Assembly: GCA_023653095.1 (NCBI GenBank) | Contig: JAMNXP010000010.1 | Span: 17,805-81,804 of the forward strand | Reading direction: 5' to 3' | DNA length: 64,000 nt | DNA from: Bacteroidia bacterium | Lineage (GTDB): Bacteria > Bacteroidota > Bacteroidia > NS11-12g > UBA955 | Part shown: positions 1 to 10,100 of the stretch, piece after piece | Numbering within the stretch: the first letter of the stretch is position 1 | Layout: every line of letters begins with the position of its first letter | Notes under the pieces: generated by a model | The model's input: the letters and a program-made list of their open reading frames with translations, nothing else | Databases searched by the model: none | What the model was told of the DNA's origin: nothing | Position numbers and translations under genes: made by a program

Positions 1-114
1 AACCAAGAAGATTATTCAAGCCAACCACAATTTGTCTTGAATCGTTTGCAAGAAATATTAACCAGTTCTGCAAATGTGAGCGACATGCGTTACAAGTTTG
101 AGTGGCACCGTTAA
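1..114 (+). CDS. C-terminal end of an unidentified protein (partial)
   Basis: Frame 1 is open from the first base and stops at a TAA ending at base 114, giving a 37-residue tail that finishes in KFEWHR. The gene begins outside the window. The next gene starts 20 bp later on the same strand, so the two may share a transcript. The tail is polar, with no visible membrane segment or motif, and I do not recognise the family. This partial reading frame is the reason to reject the TTG start listed at base 98 for the next gene. Confidence 0.6.
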   Translation, partial: NQEDYSSQPQFVLNRLQEILTSSANVSDMRYKFEWHR

Positions 115-133
115 ATCATTGGAGAAAGAAGAA

Positions 134-1117
134 ATGTCAGTATTAACTCACGAAATATCTTTGGAGAACTTCCAAGAGCAGTTTGATTACGTTTTAACGC
201 ACTACAAGAAACACGGTAAATTGGTTTCCAACTATTCCAACATCATTATTGCTGGATTAGGCGGAAGCGGAATAGGAGGGAAAATTGCACGCTCGTATTT
301 TTGGAATCATTCACCTGTTCCAGTAGAAGGATATTCTGATTATCATTTACCCGCATATGCCAACAGCAAGACCCTAACCATCTTGTGTTCCTATTCGGGC
401 AATACCGAAGAGACTTTGACCATGTTCGCAGAGGCACAAGAACGTGGCTGTGACATCATTTGCATGGCTGCAGGCGGTAAACTTATGGATCTAGCAACAG
501 CAGCAGATTATCCTACCTATACCATTGCAACTGGATATCAACCTAGAATGACTTTGGGGTTCGCTTTAGGCAATCTTTTGATGATCGTAGGGGAAGTTTT
601 AGGTAAAGATTTAACCTCTGATATTACTGAATTGCGCGATACCTTCAAGAACCCAGCACAAGCTGTGACTAGAGCGAAGGAAATGCATGAGCAATTCCGC
701 AGCACCATTGCTCAAAAGTTCGTAGTGATTACAGACATGGCTTTTGAACCTGTAGGAATTCGTTTCTGCCAACAGATACAAGAGAATGCCAAAGGCGAAG
801 GATTTGTTTCTGTATTGCCAGAAGCGAATCACAACATGATTGAAAGCTATTACGAAAAACACGATACCAATTTCATTCTTTTGAACAGCCGTCAAAATGA
901 CCGCGTGACCAAGAGATTTGATTTCGTGAAAAAAGTGCTTACCGATTTAGGTAACAACGTGTATGATTATCCTTTGCATGATGCTAGTTTGAATTCCATT
1001 TTTGAGGTAATTCATTCAACTGATTGGTTGAGTATCTACGCATCTGATGATAAGAAAGTCAACAACATGGAAGTTGGCATCATCATGGAGCTCAAAGGAT
1101 TCCTATCCAATCAATAA
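134..1117 (+). CDS. Bifunctional phosphoglucose/phosphomannose isomerase (SIS family)
   Basis: This 327-residue cytoplasmic sugar isomerase should interconvert glucose-6-phosphate or mannose-6-phosphate with fructose-6-phosphate. The first SIS domain shows the glycine-rich motif GLGGSGIGG (residues 41-49) and the phosphosugar-binding motif SYSGNTEETL (about 86-95). The C-terminal half carries the EANHNMIESY and LHDASLNSIFEV stretches typical of this PGI/PMI family. The ORF track starts at a TTG at base 98, but that lies inside the upstream gene. The ATG at 134 follows a purine-rich AGAAAGAAGAA stretch and gives the usual family length. Which of the two activities dominates cannot be told from sequence. 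Confidence 0.88.
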   Translation: MSVLTHEISLENFQEQFDYVLTHYKKHGKLVSNYSNIIIAGLGGSGIGGKIARSYFWNHSPVPVEGYSDYHLPAYANSKTLTILCSYSGNTEETLTMFAEAQERGCDIICMAAGGKLMDLATAADYPTYTIATGYQPRMTLGFALGNLLMIVGEVLGKDLTSDITELRDTFKNPAQAVTRAKEMHEQFRSTIAQKFVVITDMAFEPVGIRFCQQIQENAKGEGFVSVLPEANHNMIESYYEKHDTNFILLNSRQNDRVTKRFDFVKKVLTDLGNNVYDYPLHDASLNSIFEVIHSTDWLSIYASDDKKVNNMEVGIIMELKGFLSNQ

Positions 1118-1155
1118 TATTTGTCATCTATTTCAGGGATTGTAATCGTTAGAAC

Positions 1156-1929
1156 ATGGCCTTGAAAGTAACATTCTTAGGTACAGGAACTTCGCAAGGA
1201 GTTCCTCCTATAGGTTGCCAATCTGAGGTTTGTTTGAGCGAAAATCCCAAAGATAAACGCCTGAGAGCCAGCGTGCTGGTTCAGTGGGACGGTAAAGACA
1301 TCATCATTGATACGGGGCCCGATTTTAGGTATCAAATGTTGCGTCAACAATTGAATAATGTTGATGCCATACTGTTCACACACGAACATAGAGACCATAC
1401 GGCGGGTTTAGATGATATACGTCCCATCAATTACATCCAAGAAAAAAGAGTACCCGTTTATTTGACTGATCAGGTTTTAACGTCACTGAAAGATCAGTTT
1501 GCGTATATTTTTGAACCAGTACCTTATCCAGGAATTCCTGAGTTGGATTTTAATCTTATTGAAAATAAAGAATTCAATTTGTTCGGAAAATCTGTTGTTC
1601 CCATACAAGTGATGCATTATAAATTGCCTGTTTTGGGATTCAGAATGGGCAATTTCGCCTACATCACTGACGCCAACTACATCTCAGAGAAAGAATTGGA
1701 AAAATTGAAAGGGGTAGAAGTTTTGGTATTGAATGCTCTCAGAAAAACGGAGCATATTTCTCACTTTACCTTACAGCAAGCTACTGAATTGGCTCAGCAA
1801 ATAGGCGCAAAACAGACCTATTTTACGCATATGAGTCATCAAATAGGGCTTCACGATGAAGTTTGTGCAGAATTGCCCAACGGCATTGATTTGGCGTATG
1901 ATGGCCTCACTTTTGAGGTTAGCGAATAA
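1156..1929 (+). CDS. MBL-fold metallohydrolase (PhnP-like)
   Basis: This is a 257-residue protein of the metallo-beta-lactamase fold. The metal-binding signature HEHRDH is at residues 76-81, IIDTGPDF lies in the preceding strand, and later conserved positions include YITDANY and THMSHQ. The opening TFLGTGTSQGVPPIGC resembles the PhnP/RNase Z-like branch, including a conserved Cys pair. The substrate is probably a phosphodiester, but I cannot assign it. It lies 38 bp after the isomerase on the same strand. Its last 11 bp overlap the end of the convergent porZ gene, leaving no room for a separate terminator. Confidence 0.8.
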   Translation: MALKVTFLGTGTSQGVPPIGCQSEVCLSENPKDKRLRASVLVQWDGKDIIIDTGPDFRYQMLRQQLNNVDAILFTHEHRDHTAGLDDIRPINYIQEKRVPVYLTDQVLTSLKDQFAYIFEPVPYPGIPELDFNLIENKEFNLFGKSVVPIQVMHYKLPVLGFRMGNFAYITDANYISEKELEKLKGVEVLVLNALRKTEHISHFTLQQATELAQQIGAKQTYFTHMSHQIGLHDEVCAELPNGIDLAYDGLTFEVSE

Positions 1930-4156
1930 ATACAAATTTACCCATAGCAGTTTCACTGCCATCGCTGTTCATTCCAAAAACAAAAAACACGCCGCTGTTG
2001 GGTTTGCTACCGTCTAGTCTATGTCCATCCCATGTAGCCTTACTACCGTTTGCCATGGTTTGATATATGAGCCTACCGTGAAGATCGGTAATTCTGATTT
2101 CTGCGTTTTCAGCCAATCCTTCAATGGTAATGATTCCGTCGTATTTGGGTGGTACAGGATTTGGATAAATTTTAATTTCTCCGAAGTTATTATTACCTCT
2201 AGCAGCATCATTTCTATAGCTAACAATTCCTTTGTCTGTACCAATGAATAATTCACCGGTATTGTCAATTTGTCCCAAACAAATAATATTGTTAGAAATT
2301 AATGGGCTATTTTCCGTGGAAAAGCGTTTGATGACTTGTTGACCGTATTCATCGGCGCAGAAGAGACCGTTTCTGGTAGCGAACCATTTTCTACTCCCAC
2401 CGTCAACTAGAATATCTGTAATGGTTTCTTCCCCCAGTAAATATCCTAATTGTCCGTCTTGATCAACAATGAATCGGTCTACCTTTGGGTTAGAAAATAG
2501 GTTTTGGGAACCGGTATAAATGTTGAGACCTTGATTGGTGCCTATCCAAACATACCCGTTCTTATCAGCTGCGATAGATAAAACTTCGGTACTGATTAGA
2601 CCATGTTGTTTACCTATTCTCACTATACGATCATCGCTTGTTTGGGACATCGATTCTCCTTCATGAAAAACAATGATACCACCTGTTTTTAGCGTCATCC
2701 ACTTACGATCGTTAGCATCAATGGTGAGTGAGGTGATTTCTTGTTCATCTAATAAGCTGAAGGAAAACCACTCGCCTTTAAAGGTTCTACAAAGCAAAGG
2801 CTTGCTTTGAGCATAATTCACTACCCAAAAATTACCCTTGCTATCAACTGACATTCCGCCTAAGTGAAGAAAGCTACTGTCGTTGATTCGTTTTAATGGA
2901 GTGTTGGTTTCATCCATTTTTTGCTTGATCTCCCCATTTTGGATGATCAAAATACCGTTGGAATGGGTCGCAGCATACAAACTTTGGTAGGTGGGGTGAT
3001 AGGCAACAAAGGTGAAATCATACATGTTTACATTCAAGGGGGAAGATACATTGCTCTTCCATCCGTCTGAATTGTATAAGTAAAAACCACTGTTGTTAAA
3101 TGCGTTACCAAATGTCGAACTCAATCCACCACCGGTGGTTAAAAGCATATTGCCCTCTTTGGACATTTTAAACACCGATACTTGGTCTGGTCCATTGGGC
3201 ATAAAGGCTATTTCACCAGCGGGGTCTTTTTTAATGATTCCAGGACCAATTCCAGTGCAAAACCAATATATTTTATCGTTGAATTGGGTAAAATCGGAAA
3301 TTAAATTGACCGTTTCAACGGTATAACCTTGGTTATTGATTTTAGTCATGGAACCTTGTCTACCAATATGCAGTCCTTCGGAATTGGTAAAGATATTAGC
3401 AGTGGGTCTTTTCGAAGGGAAAGGAGTGTTTACTGTGCCTTTGAAGTACTTTTTGATGGTTGAATCATTTTCAAAGAACAGTGAATCATTCCAGGCTGAC
3501 ATTTTGAAACATGGGCTGACGGATTGAAACGCCCATTTCCATTGATTGTAATCGTTCAAATTAACGGTTCTTGAATACTTTGCACTTCTGATTCCTGTGG
3601 TAGTTCCAACAAAAATAGAATCTCCCATCACCGTTGATGCAAATAAGGGAATTTCTTGTCCGTTGTTTCCGATGGACGTATAACTGTCTCTGATCTCTCT
3701 TTTTTGGATATCAACAATTAGTAGTCCAAAGTTGGTAGATAAAATGGCATCATTACCGCTGAAAGAGCAATGATTGATGCGTTTATCGCCTTGTAAAAGT
3801 TTGTTTTTAAAGCCGGGAATGTTTTGAATTTGTTGATCTTTAAAAAGTAAATCAATGTTTCCATCGGCGTAGCCAATCACTAAAACATCTGCATTTGAAT
3901 TGTATTTTAAGCAGGTGATTTCAATGCCATTGAATCCGTCTTCCTTTTTCAATAAGGTCATTTCTCCGATATTGGATGTTCTCCAAAATCCGTTTTCGCT
4001 GGCAGAGTAAATGAATTTACTGCTTGCCTCACAGACTTTCGCATTTCTGTATGTGAAGTGTGAACGCCATGTGCCGGTTGGGATTTGATTTTGGGCAAAA
4101 AGGATGTTAGTCCCCAGGCTAAAAATTGAAAGGATGCTTAAAACAAGGGCTTTCAT
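1919..4156 (-). CDS. porZ: PorZ-like type IX secretion surface protein
   Basis: This 745-residue exported protein has a signal peptide (MKALVLSILSIFSLGTNILFAQ). Two beta-propeller-like regions follow; the second has two-component-regulator propeller repeats such as YVWIGTNQGL and FIGTDKGIV. A C-terminal type A sorting domain runs from EIKIYPNPVPP to the end (KFVFIR). This architecture matches PorZ, which in Porphyromonas gingivalis works at the cell surface with PorU, PorV and PorQ and handles the anionic LPS attached to cargo. Its ATG overlaps the sprA stop by one base (TAATG), so it is the last gene of the minus-strand operon. The PorZ call rests on architecture and context; other propeller-CTD proteins exist. 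Confidence 0.78.
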   Translation of the reverse strand: MKALVLSILSIFSLGTNILFAQNQIPTGTWRSHFTYRNAKVCEASSKFIYSASENGFWRTSNIGEMTLLKKEDGFNGIEITCLKYNSNADVLVIGYADGNIDLLFKDQQIQNIPGFKNKLLQGDKRINHCSFSGNDAILSTNFGLLIVDIQKREIRDSYTSIGNNGQEIPLFASTVMGDSIFVGTTTGIRSAKYSRTVNLNDYNQWKWAFQSVSPCFKMSAWNDSLFFENDSTIKKYFKGTVNTPFPSKRPTANIFTNSEGLHIGRQGSMTKINNQGYTVETVNLISDFTQFNDKIYWFCTGIGPGIIKKDPAGEIAFMPNGPDQVSVFKMSKEGNMLLTTGGGLSSTFGNAFNNSGFYLYNSDGWKSNVSSPLNVNMYDFTFVAYHPTYQSLYAATHSNGILIIQNGEIKQKMDETNTPLKRINDSSFLHLGGMSVDSKGNFWVVNYAQSKPLLCRTFKGEWFSFSLLDEQEITSLTIDANDRKWMTLKTGGIIVFHEGESMSQTSDDRIVRIGKQHGLISTEVLSIAADKNGYVWIGTNQGLNIYTGSQNLFSNPKVDRFIVDQDGQLGYLLGEETITDILVDGGSRKWFATRNGLFCADEYGQQVIKRFSTENSPLISNNIICLGQIDNTGELFIGTDKGIVSYRNDAARGNNNFGEIKIYPNPVPPKYDGIITIEGLAENAEIRITDLHGRLIYQTMANGSKATWDGHRLDGSKPNSGVFFVFGMNSDGSETAMGKFVFIR

Positions 4157-7100
4157 TAGTTGAAAGTATATCTTAGTTCAATTCCGAAATCTGTGAGTGA
4201 AGTGTAGAACTGAGTAGCAATTTTGGGGTTCATAATCACTCTGTTGTACCTCAAAGCCAAGTTGATTTTTTGGTTTACTTGATAGGTTGCGGAAGGTGTG
4301 ATTTTGATGTTGGTCATACCCGCTGTGTACTTATTGATGTTCACATCAATTTTACGAATCACCGTGGTGTTGTCATTTACAGATAGGGCTAGGTCAAATC
4401 TAAAGTCATTCGGTAGATAGGTCCATCTGCCTTTTCTTCTTATGGGAAGAGTTAGTCCAGTCGTTCTGTAACCTGCATTCAACTGGAATTCATTTTGCTT
4501 CATTTCAGTCAAATTATAACTAGAAGCAAATAATTTCAAAACTCTTGAACGTTTGTATTCAAAGCCCACGGTCCAATTGTTTTTAGTGGTGATATTCACC
4601 CCAATCAAAGGAGAGAAATTCTCACTGATGGTTACATCGGCAATTTGAAGTTTAGGAATGAGATCCTTTCCTATTTGAGCCTGCTGTAATGGATCGTATT
4701 TGAGGTTGCGCGTAAAATTACCAATGGTATACTTTCCTGAATAGGCGTGTTTAATGTTGATGTTAGTGAAGATTTCCTTCAAAGCTGGAATCTTGGTTAA
4801 ACCATTATAATTGATGTTCCAGTTGGGTAGAGGAATTGCAGGGAAACCAGAAATATCGGTTCTTCCTACATCAAGTCCAGCATAAGCGGCATAAAATCCA
4901 CCAATAATAACATCTTGATGCGTCTTGCTGTAACCCAGAGGGAATTTGGTTGTTGAATCAATTTCCAAAGCACCTCCGAATTCTGGATTGGCTCTTTGCA
5001 AGCGGGTAGCGACAGTATAGCGATTGTCTAGGAAGGCGTCGAATACTGGATTGGGATAGTTCTCGTTCATTTCAATATCTTTAATGAAATGCGTATTAAA
5101 GAAAATAGCTGATATGCTGTAAGTTCCAGTACCGGTGAGACCTTCGTCTAGCCATTTGAAACCATCGTTTTTGAAAATACTTTGAGTTCCGTCTGTTTCG
5201 TTACGCAAGAAATCCAATCTGATTCTGAAATCCTTGATGGGTTCTATAGAAATGTTACCGCTGATATTTTGGTTCAAATTGGTTCTGTAGAAATTGGATT
5301 GTCTTTTATCCGATGCCATATATCCTCTATCAGCCAAAGAATATCTGAGGTTTGGATCTTGGAATCCAAACACAAAGTCCAATCCTGGTTGTAGATGCTT
5401 GAAATTGTATCCAAAATAGTCTGGTCTTAAATTGAAACCAGGCAATTCAGTAGCTTCTTTACGGGTGATATTGATATTGGCATTTTTCACCATGGTGATC
5501 AAATCGCCCAATATCACAATAGCAGGATTTGGTTTGATGATATCACTTTTCCCTTTTTCTAAGGCACTGCTATAGGTGGGTTCTTCAGGATTTCCGTCCT
5601 TGGGGGCGTCTTTTTTCTTACGCTTTTTTGGAGTGCGATAATCTTTCAAAAACGGCACTTGCGAATACAGTTGCGTGAAGTTAAATTGAGCAGTCAAGTT
5701 GATGTCTTGGCTGTTTTGGATTCTATTTCCAAGTCCCGCAAAAGCCGGAGGAGCTTGATTCCAATCATAGCTCCCTTTGTAATTTGCGTTTGCCGAAATC
5801 CATTTTAAGAAACTGATTTTTGAGAAGGGAAGGGTGTAGGTTAGGTTGGCGGTTTGATAGAATCTTCTCAATCGTCCAAATCCTTCGAATTCCTGATAAA
5901 TTGAATCTTGTTTTTCTCTACTGTCGATGGCACCGTAAGGTTCTTGAATTCGAGCTTCAACGTTCGCCGCATAACTGAAGTTCAACGAACGGGCAATGGG
6001 TAAGGAGAAATTATAGTTTCTATTGAGGGTGAAGTTTTTATCGTACATGCGAGGATTCAACTGCTTGAAGCTGTTGTTGTTCCTCATTTGCATTTCTGAA
6101 TATAACCTATTGACCTGCATTTGGGTATTGAAGGCCGATGGAATGAAATTGAAATTGAAATCGCGAATGATGGCTAATTTTTTGCTTCGCAATTTCTTAA
6201 AGGGCATGATGAACTTGGTGTTGTTATTGTAGGCATACCCCAAAGTTGCTTGAGTGGTATTGATAAAGTATTCCTCAATTTGTTGGTTTCTTCTGTAATT
6301 GCTCTGATAACTGTAACTACCGTTGAAATTCGAAATAGAATAAATTTTGGCTTTCTTATTTCCGGGTTGAGCAATTCTAAAGTTGTTGATGTTGAAACTG
6401 AACAAGGAGTTGTAATCTTCTGCGGCCTTCCTGATGGTGTTACGCATGGTTTGATCTGTCAATGCCGACAAATAAGATTGCAGTTCAATATCAGGATTCA
6501 ATGGGTTGAATTTTGGCTGAACAAAACTTTCTGACCAACCAAGGTAAAGAGGAATACTTACTCCTTTTTCCTTAGGGAAGAATCTTCCAAATTCTAAATT
6601 TGTGGCAAGATCGTAGTTGTAACTGTTTGATAAGCTACGCTGATTCAATTTCTTATCAACGTCACCAAAACCGATGGTTCTGATAGATCCTGCCATGTTT
6701 ACTTGCCCAAAGTCAGCCAACTGAGCTTGTAGGTTTGCCAATGCAGCCCAACCACCGCCGTTGGAGATGTCTTTCACGCGCAATTCATTGGTCCAAACTT
6801 CAAAGCACTTGGGTTCTGGACTATTGTTTTTCACACCTACCATCATTACACGAAGGTTACTCAAGTCGGGCAGACCCATTACGGTAATTTTTCCTTTGTC
6901 TAAGAACTTGATGTAAGGAGCAGTCATGGGCCAACCTGCATTTTGGCGGGCAATTTTTAAATCAAACAGATTTTGGAATTCCAAGTCTATCATATTGGCA
7001 TCAGGCCAAACGAGTTTATCTGCGGTTGGTGCATTTCCATTTACAAACCCTCTAGTCATAGAAAGAGGAATTTCGTATTCGTAGTAGTTGCTGGTTAAAT

Positions 7101-10100
7101 CGGTTCCAAAACGAATAAACGCTGAAACTTCTCCGTCTTGAATGGTATTTGGTGTTACCTCTTCGGCGTGAACAAAAAGTTGAATGCGCTTGTAGTTTCT
7201 GATGTCGTGTTGAACGGTTTTGAAGGCACCTCTAGCATCGCCCGGTTGTAAATTACACGTCAACATGCTTAAGGATTGCTCGTTTTCAAGAACTGTACCC
7301 AAGCTAGCCATGTTTTGAACTCGCACAATGCCTGGAGGTGTTACATAAGCTACTGGTGATCTCTTGCTATTTTCTTCCAAGTTCACTGTACTCACAACAA
7401 ACTTGGTACCGTCGTTGGGGTCAGTAGGTACAACAACACCAGGAGTTTTCAAGGAATTGGTGTATCTGCGCCAATCTGCGCGCACCATATTGATATATCC
7501 AAAGCGTAAAACAGCAGAATCATTGAAATCTCTTACAACCATTCGCATGAAACGGATACTCTTAAAATCAGAAATGTTTCCTACGGCTTTTTCATATTCC
7601 CTCACGGGGATTTTTAATTGATACCAACGAATGTTCTCTTGTTTGCCGTTTCTGAGTGTCACCAAATTATTGATAACATCCGCAACATAATTTTTCCCAA
7701 TTTGTAAATCATTGTCAGAGATTTTAATCTTGTATTGGAAATAATCTTCACTTTGGTTCATGGTGAAGTCACGGTTGATGTCTTCGTAATCAGGCTGCGT
7801 GGTTGAAGACTTGGGCATGGGGGCGTATTGACCTGTAAACGTTTCAGTGGAACTATTGCCCTCTAGTCCCTGGTATTTTGAATAACGCTGAACAATATCT
7901 GCATCATCATTGGTATACTTCTCTTCTAAATAATGCGTAAAATTATCATTGGCGGGGTCTTTAAGTGCATTTTGATAAACTGGACTGTTGACACCAAAAT
8001 TGGTTTCCAATTGTTTGAGATAAGCAGTATCAAAAAATTCTCTTTCCTGGTCATCGCTTAAACCATCTAATCCAACATCTTGAAATTTACGAGCTGCTGG
8101 GTTGTTATCGAAGGCAAAGTTGATTTGTGGACTGGTTGCTACAATACCGAAATTTGAGGTGTCGGTTTCATTGTTGTTATTGTTCGATGTAGGAAGCCCA
8201 TTCTCAAATGCTTTTCTTCTATCTGGAAGAATGTCTTCAGAAATATTTCCCAAGTGAAACAACAATTCGCCTTTGAGGTTTTTATTGTGATACAATGGGT
8301 CCATCAACCATATTTCAATATAGTCAATGTTTGCTGCTTCAAAGTCGTTCTGATCTACACGACGCATAATGCCAGCCCAACTTTTTTGGGGATCAGCAAA
8401 GCGGCCATTCGGAAGAAGTTCATTTGCATCAGCGTTGAAGTTATACATTCCACGCTCAAACGGATTGAATGCCAAATCTAACGTAGGAAGAATGGTTGCA
8501 GTACCTTGAGGGAAGTTTCTTTCAGGGAACACTTCTCTTTGATCAATTTGACGCATGAAAGGGTCACTCAATATCTGATCTACCCGCTTTCTGATGTTAT
8601 CGGGCATGTCAATATCTCTGTAAAACAATTGATCAATGGTATAAAAGCTCAGACGCGCACTGCGGTTGAGCCATTGACGTTTGTCAGAAAGATTTGTTTC
8701 AGGGAAGAAGTCGGGTTGTTTTTGAGGGACACTTGCTACCACCCAGTTATTGACTACCTTGAAATCATTGGGTAGTTCAGCTGCTTCAAAATCTTCCAAG
8801 TTAGATACCCCGCGCTGATCTCCTTGTGATTTGTGGTTGTGAGGGATGATTTTTGCAAATTCAGCGTATGCTGTGATGTTTGATATTTCTTTGGTTTCTA
8901 AAAATGGTAGTTTATCAACCAATTTGGTCAAAAAACGGGATTTAGAACTATAGGCCAAGTCAGCCCCAAAAATGGTGTTCAATAAAGGTTCTTCGTTGAA
9001 GTTGGTTTTAGATGTGAGCGGACGTTCATACATATGGAGAGCGGTTGCTCCTATCATGAAGTTTTTATTAAACTTGTGTTCAACTCTTCCGCCTAATAAA
9101 GTCTTCTGTTGTATGTTAAACATGCTTTGTCCGTCAGCACTTGCTCTGATTTCAGCTCCGCCCTGCAGTAAACCTTGGTTGATGATTCGAACCCGTCCCA
9201 TAGCATAATCAACCTCGTAATCCATTCCTTCTTGAAGCGGACGTCCATTGGCTGTGACCCTTACGGATCCCCTTTGTAGGTTGGTGGTTCCCAAGAACAA
9301 TTCTGCACCGTTGGTGCTCTTGTAGCTACCTTGGAGGAAGAACTTGTTGTGTTTAACGTCTTGGGCTGCTAGGAACTTTGTTGAATCATACAACGCTTGA
9401 TAGCAGTAATAGTCGGCCAAATCGTTTCGAGAGCCAAAAATGTCTTTCAAATAATCACCAAAGGGTTCTGTAACGGGGAAAATTACCCGTGCCATTTTGG
9501 TTTGGATGGTGATGCCTTCAATGGCATCAAATATTCCGTCGGGTTTGGCTTCCTGTTGACGATTCAACTTGTCAAGTCCAAAAACACGAATCAATGGATT
9601 ACCGTTTTTCAATGCAGGAACATCTGCGGTTCCAATGGGTAAGTAGTTATAGTCAGCACCGCTTGTGTCATCGGCGTAAATGACGTTTAGTTTAAAGTCT
9701 TCCAAAGAAAGCGAGTACGTATTCAAACTGTACACGTTTTTCATCATCAAATCCCAAATGGGTAAGCGGGTTCTGATGGTATTGCCTTTCAACATTTTCA
9801 GGTACAACAACTGTTGATCACCTGGTGCAACATCTCTGGAGAATTCTCCTACTTGAAAGGTTTCACCATTGTAGGTATATTCAAAAGCTACGGCCAGAAT
9901 TTCATCGTTGTTGAGAGGTTGATTCAACGAGATGTAACCCAATTGTTGGTTTAAACTGAATTCATTGTCTTTCAATTGACGTGCATAATTCAGCAAATCA
10001 AAATCCAATGTTTGTTCAAAATTGGGGAAGGAGGAGTAAATCGCATCAATGGAAGTACCCGTTTTTCTGATGGCTGGGTTGCTTTGTAAAGAGGAAAAGA

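Noticed and set aside
98-133. TTG start for the phosphoglucose/phosphomannose isomerase
   Set aside because: It lies inside the upstream reading frame that ends at 114; the ATG at 134 fits the family.
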